A stretch of 64,000 nt of DNA, taken from the NCBI GenBank assembly GCA_016648135.1, contig JADDOH010000460.1, forward strand, positions 1 through 64,000. Reading direction: 5' to 3'. The notes under the pieces are model-generated. The model was not told where the DNA came from, made no database searches, and saw only the letters and a program-made list of their open reading frames with translations. A program made the translations under genes and the position numbers. Source of the stretch: Agrypnia vestita (lineage: Eukaryota; Arthropoda; Insecta; Trichoptera; Phryganeidae). Position 1 is the first letter of the stretch; each line of letters opens with the position of its first letter. Shown here one piece after another: positions 20,248-31,740 of this stretch.

Positions 20248-20929
20248 TAAACCAAATTATTTAACTTACAGTTCTTTAGAGATTCTCCGCCATGATCTGC
20301 GCTGATGGTCACGTAGTTGAATCACTTTGGTCTCACAAACATTTGTGGTCATGTGTCAAATTGACAAATTTTTCAATATCCATCGTACGAAATCGCAAAA
20401 ATTTTCGAACAAATCCGGATCGTGTCGGACGTCGCATCTATACGTGCGTACACGCAATACTAAATCGTGTATAGTGTGCGATGTTCAATACTACTTCGAA
20501 GGTCAGGAATGTACTTGTGTATTCGTACGTATACGTACTACTCAATTTCGTACGAAAACGCATCCTGTGTTCGGCCGTCGGCGGCGTTAGGGCCCTGGCG
20601 GGTAATAGTTATAAATATTGCCGGTAGATTTTGCTGCTCTAGCAAGAGATATGGTGGTATTCCAAATTGCCAACAGTATTCCGAATGTGCTTTCCTTCCT
20701 CTACTTAATTAATTATTTTTTCACTAAACCGCATTAATTAGTGATTTTTTTATTCCTCGCTTCGTTGTGACATAAAGAAATACGCTCGTCTTATTTTTTG
20801 TCGTGAAAAAAAATCTCCACCGGCTTGGACGACCGGCCGTAAAAATGTTGATATATCTAAATGTAACCGAACCCTTTCGTTGGTGAATCCAAAGGTTTTG
20901 GCAGCTGCCGTCTCATAATTTATTTTACA

Positions 20930-21140
20930 ACATAATTAACTAATTTGCTAATGCTGGCACGCCGACTGTCATCCCGCTGATTTTGACGCAACATTACCAG
21001 AATTCTTGGCAGCGAACCTAACTACAAGACCAGGGACGTACCGCGGACGTAAGCGAGGATGGCAGTGCAAGCGCGAAAAATTCAAAGGGCGAATATGTCG
21101 GGTGTTAACACAAATTGTGTCCACTGACCACCGAAGTATA
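20930..21140. other. Balanced-composition island (possible conserved noncoding DNA)
   Basis: The sequence is less AT-rich and non-repetitive, with no convincing exon; the minus-strand open frames lack splice or start context. It contains GACGTACCGCGGACGTAAG. I see no defined motif. Function unknown. Confidence 0.3.
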
Positions 21141-21899
21141 TAATTTCTCGGTACAAAGCCTGGTGCCAAAGCTGGCTACAATACGTTTGACTTGTCTAAA
21201 AAAAACTACGATTAAATTATGAAATAATTTTGAAATGTTCAAACTAAATACTCTAAAGAAGTTGGTATAAATATCACGTATTTTAAAAAATAATGTAAAC
21301 ATGACTTCAGTGAGTGTGTACTCGAAATGCGAGATGACACTAAATATATTATCATTTGTACGGGAAAAATTATTTTAATTAAAAAAAAATAATGACCTTA
21401 TATGATATTGCATGTACCCACATACCTAATTTAACATCTATGCAATTGCAAACTTATTTTACTTTGATAGGTAGGCACCGTGTTTTTAAATTCCAATTCC
21501 TAATTGTACGATATTTTATTTTTAATTTTCGGCTTCATGGAGTTGGGTAAATTATTAGGTAGGTATTATAGGACGTATAGATAATTAAAAATATGATCGT
21601 TTATTTGTCAACTTGCACGCTTTTTTTAAATACTATTACATTTTTCATTTTTTAAAGAAAATTGGCAAAAAGGCTTTTGAAAAGTTATCAAAGATCAATG
21701 GCTCAATAATGGTTACATATTTATTTTTGGAAATATCGATTCATGGTGTGTCTTTCTAATAGGTTGATATGTTGTAATAATTATAAGAAACATGTTATCT
21801 TTACTGTAAACTATCCGATTGAGATCTGATAGACAGCATGAAATATTAAATTTTCCAGGAAAAACGCAATCGCGGTATAGCAGCACCGTAAATATTTTT
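21141..21899. other. Intergenic, no gene seen
   Basis: AT-rich, with no repeat or reading frame I can support. Confidence 0.5.
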
Positions 21900-22300
21900 A
21901 GCGCGGAGTAGGGGAACATTGGCGGGAAATCTGACGTTTATAAATACATAATCCCGCGCTTTAGTGGCGATGCGAGTTAGGTTAATTAAACAGAGCTCGT
22001 TTGTTGGTCTCGCTACAATCCTGGGCAGAGAACGTCATTAATTATTCACACGGCAGAAGCGGATAGAATCTGACGAGGAATCTACATTGGGGAGGAAGCA
22101 ATTTAGAAGCAGTTATTCAGCCCGAGTATTTGTGGACGGTAATATTGGGAGCCGCACGACAATGGCGGCGATTGTCGGCGGGAAAAATGATAATTTATGT
22201 CGACATCGTGTTGACATTTCAGTGCAACCCTTTTATGTTTATTTAAATAGCTGGCTTCCATGGCCGCTATATGTATACGCTGTATATATGTAGGTATACG
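21900..22300. other. Balanced-composition island (possible enhancer or conserved noncoding DNA)
   Basis: It contains homeodomain-type TTAATTAA at 21981, GTCATTAATTATTCACACG near 22034 and ATGATAATTTATGTCGACA near 22186, amid non-repetitive sequence. No exon structure is visible. The regulatory interpretation is inference from composition only. Confidence 0.35.
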
Positions 22301-22839
22301 CCTATATCCACAGGAGTGCGAAAATATTCGTTAAGTAGGTAATATTGTGATTTTGTTAAAGATCTTGCGAAATATTATTTCATACTTTTAACTTCATTCG
22401 TAATATACTCTCAGTCATAAAGACGCCAGTTATAATACGGTGACACTCAATAAATATAATTTAATTGAACTGATTGGTATATATAAATTAAAATGGCCTT
22501 TTAGAAAAATACAGAAGAAAAAATTACAATGCTATTAGTTAAATAATAGTTTAACCGATAATCTATTTATGTTGCTCATAAGCAACTTATTGTTCTATAG
22601 AACAGGTATTGAAATGTCTGTTCTTATATTGAATAGGTTTTTCAATACCTCGTGAAATAAGATGCGAAAACGTACAATAAACCATCTCATTTATTCCTTA
22701 TTAAATTTATCTATACTTAACTTACCTACTAAATTATTAATAACATTAAAAAAATTTATTACATGTAAAATTGTTTGATTCTGATTGATCCTCAACAATT
22801 AAATTAAAAATACAAAATCAAGATATATTTTAAAAGTCT

Positions 22840-22905
22840 TACAGAGACAAAGTTGTTTATATGGGAAAGTAAGTACGGAAATCTTTGGGTTTTCGTTCCA
22901 TATTT
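22840..22905 (+). repeat. R4 MITE-terminus fragment
   Basis: It has AAGTCTTACAGAGACAAAGT, then TATATGGGAAAG and GAAATCTTTGGGT. It matches the arms of the element at 40607-41098 and the ends at 24535 and 50674. Confidence 0.6.
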
Positions 22906-22994
22906 AAATATTTTTATCTCTCCTACTTTTTTTTAAACTTTAGGAGGAACATTGATAGAGAGCTTGGATAATTATTATGAGCACAATATTTTTT

Positions 22995-23230
22995 TCTTTA
23001 TTTAGAAAATCCTCGTTTACAACACATTTTTTTACTGTGCAGTTATTTTTATGGATTAAAGCTACTCAACTAGGCCACCACGCCTGTTTTAGAGCCTGTC
23101 CAGATGAGGCGTTTTACGCGCGAGTGCACTCGCGCGTAGACACTAGCTCGTTCTTCTAGACAGGCTCTTAGATGGGCTTGTTTGTATGCGGTTATTTTTT
23201 TTACAAATTTGCAATCAATATTTCTAATAG
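22995..23230 (+). repeat. Dispersed repeat family R2, copy 2 (interrupted)
   Basis: It is colinear with 13205-13380. It is broken after CGCCTGTTT by the 76-bp MITE at 23092-23167 and resumes with GGGCTTGTTTGTATGCGGT. Confidence 0.7.
23092..23167. mobile_element. 76-bp MITE with TTA duplication and palindromic core
   Basis: The termini GAGCCTGTCCAGA and TCTAGACAGGCTC are 13-bp inverted repeats with one mismatch. TTA flanks both ends (23089-23091, 23168-23170). The centre 23116-23137 is a perfect 22-bp palindrome about GAGTGCACTC. The TTA duplication fits PIF/Harbinger. It sits inside repeat R2, so it is younger than that copy. Confidence 0.8.
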
Positions 23231-23614
23231 GTACCTATACATTTTAAACGTTATTACAAATACGCAAAAATATGTCATAGACATGAAATTGAATATATTT
23301 AGTGACTGCAGCTTTGGTGGTTTGATTGTAAAATAGTGTAGTATTTTATGTTATAATTGTAGACTTAAGTGTTGTTATACGTATGCCACCCCAGCTTAGT
23401 AGAAGCATCTTGCAATTTTTTTCCCGAAGAGAGGATACCCTGAAAAAAATGGTGGTGGGAAAAAGTACCAGGACACTGCCCTGCCACCTTTTCCGACATG
23501 TAACTTTTCGTTACATTAATAATTATTTTCTGTCTTTATATTCCATACTTAATTTTGTACATCAGATATCTTCCTGTGAACGAATAATTGTTGCGTAATA
23601 AGCATTGCTGCGAG

Positions 23615-23860
23615 GTTTTAACTCTTTTTTAGATTTTTAATGATATTCTTGTAGAACAGATTCTCATCTTGCTCTTGATGGCTATATCTTTATTTTTCCA
23701 AATTATGGATTTTAGGGCACCGGAGATTGCCTCTGCCTTGTTAACTTGGGCTTGTATTTATTCATACAGATCTGCTCCTCCAACCAAGTCCATACCTAGA
23801 TATCTGAAGGTGCTGATATGTTCTACGGGAATGTTCTCGATTTTTTTATTAATTAAGAAT
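23615..23860 (-). pseudogene. Non-LTR reverse transcriptase fragment
   Basis: The minus strand reads ENIPVEHISTFRYLGMDLVG, ADLYE, a stop, then IQAQVNKAEAISGALKSIIW. This is the 'f.YLG..i..dg....ei..ri..A' block following the RT palm in RTE/Jockey-like ORF2. It has one in-frame stop and is truncated at both sides. Confidence 0.65.
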
Positions 23861-24079
23861 TTTTTAATATTAAAAAATGTTGGTAAAGAAGGGGGGGGGG
23901 TGTCAAATTAAATACCACCCTAGTATTTTTTATTTAAAACTAAGGCTAAGAAGCGATCTATAATTCGATGGACTGACTTTCCAAACAGCAGAGAGTGGTG
24001 TAGGGTCACTATCCTCAGGGCAACCGACTGGAGTAGAAGAAAAAGAAAAAGAAGACCCTTTAGGTCCTACATACCATCC

Positions 24080-24340
24080 GTGCTTTTGTATAATTGTGGT
24101 AATTAGCCGCTTATCCCTGAAGCTAAAGGCCGATTGTTAGGTTGCGAGGCGTTTGCGAAAAACATGTTTTGCATTTCACATTTGAGGACCGACAATTAAA
24201 CATTTGTACGCTTCGTGTACTGATACCACAATAATTAAATTAGCATAATTACGTACGTGCAAATAAAATTCGAATTATGCCGAATGCAAAGCGACGTGCT
24301 TGCCTCTCGACCAATATTAATAATAAATCATTAACACGCC
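24080..24340. other. Balanced-composition island (possible conserved noncoding DNA)
   Basis: It holds TAATTGTGGTAATTAGC near 24091, CACAATAATTAAATTAGC near 24227 and an ATGCAAAG word, all homeodomain/POU-like. It is non-repetitive and lacks an exon. The functional reading is inference. Confidence 0.35.
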
Positions 24341-24534
24341 AATTTAATACTACTTTCTTAGCTAAAGAATATTCCAATGATATAGGTACATGTAAAATTT
24401 AAAAATTCTTTTCTTAGAGAATAAATCTTTAATACTTTTAACTATTACGGCCTTTTAAAATGATTAATTTGAAAACAAAATAAAATATTTTCGCAATTTT
24501 CAAAGGTCACACTCACATTATTTTTAAAATCTAA

Positions 24535-24625
24535 AGTAAATTATAGAAGTCGCATAAAGACGAAACTATTTATATGAGAAAAGTGTATGGAAGTCTTTTA
24601 TATGATTACAACCTCTATGAGCTGG
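24535..24625 (+). repeat. R4 MITE-terminus copy
   Basis: It shares AAATTATAGAAGTCGC, AGACGAAACTATTTATATGA and GGAAGTCTTT with 50674-50961 and 40607-41098. The other end may be near 24745-24815 (GACACATCTATATACC). I could not settle the boundaries. Confidence 0.6.
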
Positions 24626-25029
24626 TTTAAATGATCACTCTACACAATGCAACGTTCACCAATTACATCGTAAGAACACCCACAGATTATCAAATTTTTG
24701 TAAGTTGTATTTATATAATATGTTGAAAATTGTAACCTTCCATACCTATATTTTAAGGGACTATGCTAGAAACAGAGATTTCGTAGCTGGTAAAGACACA
24801 TCTATATACCTATATATATATTTTTATAAATTTTTTATAAGCCTGAATGATCAAATTGTTCGTTTTATACAAGCGGGCCATATATTCAGTTGGTATGGAC
24901 TGAATGAAAAATTTACATGACATTAATATTGTGTTTTTTGAAAAATCTAACGCAGCTAATACCGACGATCAATTTCTAGTAAAAAAGTTACGTGGTGTTT
25001 ATTTTGGCCATTTTTTAGAAGTGTTGATA

Positions 25030-25450
25030 AAACAGCAATCTAAACCGTCACCGTCCAAATTACCATGCGCAGGGGATCGCCGCAAAACCGCATTTTCAAT
25101 TATAAGTATCAAAATTTAATATCAGACCCGACGCGTTGCCCCCGCACACATGTTCGCATTTCCCGCTCACTCCGGGACGCGCATTTAATATTAATTGTAT
25201 TTTCTTATTTACACGGCAATCGCGTAGTTTGGTGGCGATGGTATAATTAAGTTAAATTGCAGTACCTACCTGCCTGCCATTAAAAAGCTACTGGGGCTTG
25301 TGTTTGTATAGCTCTGCGAGAGCCCCTCTCCGCTCGCTCAATTTCAGAAATGGTCGCGTTTTTCTGAAAACAAAATTTTTCCTATATTCGACGCCGTTAA
25401 TGTACACGTCGATCGTGTTTCAGTCGGCAGTTTTCTTCTTCTTGGCAATT
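25030..25450. other. Balanced-composition island (possible regulatory DNA)
   Basis: The sequence is non-repetitive with CpG-containing runs, and contains GCATTTAATATTAATTG and TGGTATAATTAAG. The short plus-strand frames overlap one another and lack coding character. No repeat match is seen in the window. Confidence 0.35.
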
Positions 25451-26999
25451 TGGCAACTATGAAATTCCGATTATTTTATCCCTAATGCATCTTACATTTT
25501 TTATGTTCAATGTTGTTCATCTATGACTATAATATGATCGCCGATCTCCAATAACAGATGGCACTATAAGAAGAATAATGCATTTTTGAATCTATACAGC
25601 ATTTTACACATGTATTTTAGATAATTTTTCATTAGTATGTTGTTTGCACATTTTTCTTGTTTCTCCTTTTCTCTTCATACATTTCTTTTCAGCAACGAAT
25701 TGCTTTGTTTATCGTTCAGCGAACTGTAAGGATACTTTCAACATTCACGATATGCTCTGATCAGGTTTCGATCATTCCAATAATAATTGTTGATAGTAGT
25801 TCAGCTGTTAAGTGGGTATTCCCTTAAGGGTAAAAAAATGAATTTCGGGATTTTTTTATTGATAAAAAACACAAATATGGGTTAAAATTTTTTAGTTTAT
25901 TTATGATTTTTTGTAGTAAAATAATCATAGAACAAAATGGAAGCTTCTTAAAGAATTTTTGTTTTTCATGGTTTTTTTTTGCTATTTATTTTGAAGTTTT
26001 AACAGTTCTTCTGAAGATTGGTTTTCACTTCTTGGTGGCATAATTATTTTAACAAAATCAAACACCTTTGTTTATGTCAATTTATTCGAAACAATATCTA
26101 TTGTTCTCTTCTTCACGATAACTTAATATTGTTTTCAAAACATGTAGATATTGTATCAAATAATGTGGTGTGAACAAAGATATTCGACTTTAATTAATAA
26201 ATATATTTTGATCTTTATAGTTCTAGCATGGGCAATATGAGAACTAATTACAAATTAATTAAAATTGGTTGATTATTTTTTTAATTTATCGTGTTTCAAA
26301 AAGTGATATTTAACAAATTTTCTGGATAAAATAATATTAAAAATTCCAAATTCATTGTTGATCTGCGATTTCTGCACGCGTGTATGCCATAAAACTTCAC
26401 AGATCTGTGCATCGCCATTTTTACGAATACCTATCATTGTAATGTCCTTGACGTTATACATAATAAGGGCTTTCGGGACTAGGTGTTTTTTCGATCGGTG
26501 TGCTCCCATATTACATTTATAACATTTAACAATTGTCAGATTTTTAATTAATTTAATTTAATTTAAAGAACGCAATTCTTTCCGGGCCACACAATTTTTA
26601 GTAAAGATCATAGATGAAAATTTTTTTTCATCCGTTTCATGAGAATACCCTCTTATTCTCGTGCAGGAACTTCTACGTAGTAATAATTGTTTAAATTGTC
26701 CTCCCGTTTATTTTCTATTTTTATTAAAATTTTAAATCAGTATTTCAACACACGCATAGACTTATTCGTTTTATATCTTGAAATTATCATTGATGATGAG
26801 AAAAAAAATTGTTAAGTATAAAAAAGGTACGGGAAATCACAACAAAAATTTATCAATCAACATCTTCCATTAATTTTTAATTTTTAATCTTCCGCTACTT
26901 TTGCTAATGGGTGTTCTAATAGGAAGCAAGCTGTTCGAATACTAGGCTGGAAGGTGTACCTCTACAAGATGTCGTAATGCGCCATGTTGCAATACCATC
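25451..26999. other. Intergenic, no gene seen
   Basis: AT-rich. A 78-codon minus-strand frame (26509-26273) starts MGAHRSKKHLVPKALIMYNV, but I recognise no family and it lacks supporting context. No named repeats. Confidence 0.45.
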
Positions 27000-27385
27000 A
27001 GCAACACTATTACAAAGTTCAACTCATTAGCGTCCTAGAGTGGTATTTTGGCCCCGCGAATCTGGCCACGTTACACAAGACATTACCATCAGTGTCATAG
27101 CAGATAATGAATGAGTGGGCGAATGGCGAATCGCCGACGCCATCAAACCAGACCCCAGGAAGGAAAATTCTGACAGAAAAACCCTGGTCTTCAAGTTTGG
27201 GCTGGGCGTGGGTCTGACGACCCCACCATATCAAAAGCCACTGTTACGAAACTTCAGGAAGATAGCCTCGGACGCCATTCGTCTTCCAACTACAAAACAG
27301 GTGGTGATGGAGAGGAAGGAGTAGAGGCGACTTCTTGAGAAGACCAGGACCCACACTGGGTCGTAGCGCCACTGATGATGATAAC
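27000..27385 (+). pseudogene. RTE-like element: 5' leader fused to 3' end
   Basis: The left part (CATTACCATCAG ... CTTCAAGTTTGGGCTGGGCG) resembles the leader that, inverted, precedes the endonuclease region at 44290-45065. The right part (RLLEKTRTHTG, then stops in an ATGATGATG run near 27374) is the final residues of an RTE-type ORF2. The whole coding body is missing between them, so this looks like an internally deleted copy. Confidence 0.55.
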
Positions 27386-28608
27386 ATTTAGAATTTAATC
27401 TATAATATCTAGAATACAACATTTAGGTAATCAATACGCCGAAACAGATATTTGGAATGCTACCTTGCACAAATGCACAGTTACAAGAAGGTCCTAACTA
27501 GCGTATTTGTTCTAAGGGTTGATGCAGAAATATTGTATACACGAATATATATATTTTTTTGTTAACTCGCCTATTAAATATATTTATTGTTTCGAAAATT
27601 TTTTTTTCTCTATATTGTTTTCATTGAACTGATATTTATTGTTTTATTTTGTCTTCTAAAATTTATTATATTACCTATTGTATCGCCTATTGTATAAAAT
27701 TACTATGTATAATTTTAATTGATAGGTATATATTGTATAAATTTTTATTTTATTTCTTTTGTTTTATTTTCTCTTTTAATTCTACATTTATATGTCTATC
27801 TTTATATTATTCTTGTTTATGTTTTTAAATAAATTAATGTTTACGTTTGATTATTGTTTATCCATTTTGTACTAATTTTAAAGTAAAGGCTTTAAAGCCG
27901 TAAAAAAATAATAATCACTGCTACTTAACCCACATTTATTGATTAAGTATTATTTTTGCAGAACTTACCAATTGCTTTGTTAGTTATGACGACTTATTGG
28001 AAAATATTTTTAAACTTTTGAGTAGGTATCTATCTATTTATTTACAAAACTAGCGTAATGTGAGGTAATTTTACACACAGAAATGTATGATGTTAAAAAT
28101 TTTATACTTAATTTATATTATTATAATTTACTATTTTTAGAATATTTTTTTGTTGCTTGAAGGATGAAATTACGATCAATGAAGTCTGTCTCTAGTCGTA
28201 ATCTTATTTCGGGGGGTCTTGATCACCATCTGTTTCCTCATTTTTTATTGTTCCTACTAGCTTGCTCCATTTTTGAGGATCGTCTGGTGACATCGCGGCT
28301 GACTGTCGGAGAAAATTATTCTCTAGATGTAAGATTAAAATGAGAAATTTATTACATAATTGAAAAATTGGAAATGGAATTTAATTTGAATTTATGCGCA
28401 TTAGCGTCACTAATCTTTAAGCATATTTCTTGTGTTTTTTTAACGTACGCTAGTATTAAACTTAAATTACAAAAATCATATTAAAAGTTCGTTTAATTTT
28501 TCGTAATCAAATTGCAACCAGTAATCAAACTTGGTGATATGCAATTGATCGAAATATGTGGTGTGTTTATAGTGACCGAATATAAATATGTGGAATAGGC
28601 TTGGTATA
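27386..28608. other. Intergenic, no gene seen
   Basis: Very AT-rich sequence with no supportable feature. Confidence 0.5.
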
Positions 28609-28790
28609 TAGCTTTTCATATAAGCTTGCAATTGAGTTAGTGTGGGTAGGTACAATGCGTAATACGCGTATTGTTTCATTATGTCAAGTTTACGGATACG
28701 AGAAGGGTGCATCCGCTTAACACTACGAAACAGCGCGTATTACGCACTGTACCCACACTAACTCAATTGCAAGCTTATACGAAAAGACCT
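28609..28790. repeat. Imperfect hairpin, about 75-90-bp arms
   Basis: The arms contain ATAAGCTTGCAATTGAGTTA then GTGTGGGTA and GCGTAATACGCG, repeated inverted around a short centre near 28695. Both strands therefore carry similar short frames with TLTQLQAY. No coding function. Confidence 0.8.
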
Positions 28791-28807
28791 ATACTTTACT
28801 ATACCTA

Positions 28808-29113
28808 CAATGGTGGACTTAAGTGTGAAAACTTTTCGACTTACCTATGTGTAAAAAAAACAAAGCTTTTGTTATACAACCTTACAGTTTTCATGTTCCT
28901 TGTGCTATATAAACATGGTATACGATGATTAAAAAAATACTATTAAACAAATTAAAGCAAATGCCTTGAAAACAACGAAATTTCGGATAAAAATGTTTTT
29001 AAGTTGTGGCAACACTATGAAGTAACATGATTTTAAATAGTAAGTGATTTTAAAATGCATGAATGAATACCGCATACAAGCAATTTATAAAAAGTATCCA
29101 CACTTAAGTCCAC
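28808..29113. mobile_element. Candidate MITE with 15-bp inverted ends
   Basis: GTGGACTTAAGTGTG at 28811 and its complement CACACTTAAGTCCAC at 29098 bound about 300 bp of AT-rich sequence. I could not identify a target duplication. It adjoins the hairpin at 28609-28790. Confidence 0.5.
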
Positions 29114-29404
29114 TAGGTACTGTATGTTCATCGCAGTAAAATTCAAGAAATATGAGAATGAAAAAAAATATTTCACCCCTCAAGTATTTAATGATCCCAA
29201 GTTAACATGAAATGGAAAAGAAGAAAAATCAAAAATATTGAAATTAAAGAAAAGGCCGCTACTTGAGATAGCCCCTACGTGAATCAATCATAGTCTTGGA
29301 TCACTTTTAATGCATTATTATAATGATCAATGCACAAATCCTGACCCACTTACTCACAGTGTTTATGAATTCCGAGATTAATAGGTACGTATAACAATTC
29401 TGAC

Positions 29405-29455
29405 TTTCCTCTTTCCCACTGCTCCTGGGAAACGGCATGATGATTAATTAGTCTG
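29405..29455 (+). repeat. Possible 3' tail of RTE-like family A
   Basis: TTTCCCACTGCTCCTGGGAA then ACGGCATGATGATTAATTAG resembles the family A ends at 6545-6606 and 57490-57540. Too short to be certain. Confidence 0.35.
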
Positions 29456-29964
29456 TTTCACATTTCAAAACTATTTCACATTCAGAATATTGCTCTTGTT
29501 TCAAAATGGCAACTGTTCAAAAATTATAATTAATTATAAAAAAAATGGTAAAGACTAACCAAATTCCATCTACAAAATATTAATGTCATCTTCGGGAGCT
29601 CTGTTAACAAAATGCTGTTATGAAAATTGCGTGGGCTCCGAGCGCTGTTATTTTTATTTGTTCTGTATTTGATACCTAATGTATTTTTTATAATGCAATT
29701 GTGATCGCATTCATATGGTGAGTGATGGTTGAGTGATGATGTGCTTTCTACTTCATTTTCTCATTTTTATACCAGCAAGATTTTTTATCCTTTGATAGGC
29801 TGTCATTGGTGGATATTATAGTTTATATTAAGTAATCTTTATAGTTTCATTCATTATAATGTTATGTTACACTATACATTGCATAAACTAATAACAAAGA
29901 TTCACGGATTAGTAAATTATACACAAAGTTGGATAAGAGACTGTTTTGAAGTTTTTTTTATTAC

Positions 29965-30470
29965 TCCCTTTATATTAACTCGTGGCGTCTGCTTGCTTGC
30001 TGGGTGAAAAACTTTGGATCAATTTTTAACCCTTTTCCCGTGATCCAATCGAGCTGAAACTTGGAAACTAGACTCGTGGCGACGATCAAGAAGATATATC
30101 AAATTTTCGTTAAAAAAAAAATATAGTATAATTTCGGATTTTTAGAAATTTTATTGTTTTTTTCAAATTGGAATCATTAGAAAAGTTTGATTACTAGCAT
30201 AGCGGCCCGATAACGTCGCGGAATATTTTCTAAATTTGAATTACTTCGTCGGTATACATACTAGGTACTTCACTATGAATGTCGAAAATCTAAATTGACT
30301 GACAAATGTTTTTAGAATTTAATCTTCAAAGCACGAAGTGTCTTATCAAAGCTCAAAATATCTGACATTTTAGAAATATATTAAATTGCTGTAAGATTAG
30401 TGCTATGTTATGTGTTTTAATTCGTCTTTAATTGTTGTTATATTTTGCAAAGAAAGGGAGTATAATAAAA
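29965..30470 (+). mobile_element. R3 element, copy 2, with ACTCCCTTT termini
   Basis: It starts ACTCCCTTTATATTAACTCG and ends near AAAGGGAGTATAATAAAAAC, inverted ends of about 9 bp. The interior matches 17040-17405. The right flank also matches the flank of the inverted copy at 33535-33830, so the true repeat may extend beyond these ends. No coding frame. Confidence 0.65.
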
Positions 30471-30639
30471 ACTTGTTTTTTATGGGTTACTTTTTTTAAA
30501 GATTTAAGTTAATTTATAGTAAGCCACAGACAAAATTAAAGTGAACTTACGGTAAGCGACTGAATATGAAAATTATAAAAAGCACTGATTTACTTAAGGA
30601 GTTTTGATAGTAACGCGGGAATAAGATGGGATAGTGTTG

Positions 30640-31100
30640 GATGAAGAGGAAATGAGATGCAACGAGTGATTGCTTAAAGTCAATTTAGTGATGACGACTT
30701 ACATCCGATAGAATGGAATGGACCTTCACCGAGAGAACCCACTCAAGGCTACAGGCCGCCGAGATGGGATTTCTACGAGGAATAGTAGGAGTTGCCAGAA
30801 GGGACAGAATCAGAAATACGCAAATAAGAGAATATCTCGAATTGGAACCCTTATTGACGTTTATTTTACAGGTTTCTGGAATGCGGATGCCGGCAGATAG
30901 ACTGCCAAAGTGGATATTCCAGGCAAGACCAGAAGGCAGAAGACCAAGGGGTCGTCCCCTAGAAGGAGCTGGTGGAAACAGTTAGAGGACTGCTGCGAAA
31001 CGAGTTTGCCACTAAATTGGGCTGACGTGGAGAGCGAAGCCCGAGACAGGAAAAGTTCGAACCTTTTATGCGGTGCAGAGACCCTGATCCAATAGAATAA
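30640..31100 (+). pseudogene. RTE/Jockey-type ORF2 C-terminus, frameshifted
   Basis: Frame one (30713-30985) gives EWTFTERTHSRLQAAEMGFL, RGIVGVARRDRIRNTQIREY, ADRLPKWIFQARPEGRRPRG. The continuation shifts frame near 30960 and gives WKQLEDCCETSLPLNWADVE to a stop at 31095. This is the terminal 'TRSRLQAAEMRFLR...RPEGRRPRGRP' region of RTE-like elements. It lies upstream of the balanced-composition island at 31.2 kb. Confidence 0.8.
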
Positions 31101-31179
31101 GTAGTTGAGTAGCGCTTAAATTAAGTAATCAAGTGGTACAAGAATCAAGTACCGGTAATAATGCGCACGCTGATGTTTC

Positions 31180-31740
31180 AACGGAAGGTATACAACACAG
31201 TAGGTGTTTTTTATTTATGTCAAAGAAGTATAATTTTTAATGCGCGTACCTAAGTACACGCACCAAATATTTTTCTCAGCAGATGTCATCAAAATTTAGA
31301 GAGACGGCTCATTGAGATGCCACAACATGACGCCATCCAGTTGACTGATTGCCCGCCCCCGCTTCCGTTGCCGTTCCCGGGCAGTCCGGCGGCGAACAAT
31401 ACCAGCGCCGCGGCGGCCGTCGAGGTGGAGGCGCGTCCATTAACATTATTTTTGAGCGGCGTATTTTTAGCAAATGAGTAATGAGCAGGTAATAAAGATA
31501 TTATTAAGGCTGACGATGACAAGGAGCGGACCGCGTTGACTTAATTAAGGAGTTGCCGGCGCTGCCCGGGGTGTTCCTTATAAAAGAGCGCCATTATAAG
31601 ACTATTAATTAACATTAGTAATTTACATTCCCGTTTCCGTGTTATTATTCATCATGTGTGCGCGTTTATTTACGGTTTAAATGTGAACGCGTGGTGGGTG
31701 AGCAGGCGTCGCGGTGGCTGCCCGGGACTGAGAAAGATGT
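31180..31740. promoter_or_regulatory. GC-rich, non-repetitive island with TATA-like and homeodomain-like motifs
   Basis: It is the most GC-rich long block of the window, with CCGCCCCCGCTTCCGTTGCC then CGCGGCGGCCGTCGAGG. It contains TATAAAAG at 31579-31586 and ATTAATTAACATTAG just after it, and GACTTAATTAAGGAG at 31538. The minus-strand frame (31522-31289) is low-complexity Ala/Gly and not convincing. Promoter, enhancer or conserved noncoding element are all possible. Confidence 0.4.

Larger units (their letters stand above)
19440..20586 (+). mobile_element. Candidate Harbinger-like element interrupted by a CR1 copy
   Basis: The left end has GGCCGGTTGCACTTTGGATA then several CGTACG words. The right end, reversed, has GACGGCCGAACACAGGATGC followed by the same CGTACG-rich pattern. 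TTA flanks both sides (19437-19439, 20587-20589). A 44-codon frame (19561-19695) lies just inside the left end. The middle is split by the CR1 copy 19693-20247. Superfamily and exact ends are inferred. Confidence 0.5.

Noticed and set aside
23940..24060. Plus-strand KKRSIIRWTDF...REWCRVTILRATD as another reverse-transcriptase tail
   Set aside because: The resemblance to RTE tails is too weak and too short to call.
30713..30985. 90-codon frame as a host gene
   Set aside because: It carries the terminal blocks of an RTE-like ORF2 and is frameshifted, so it is a retrotransposon relic.
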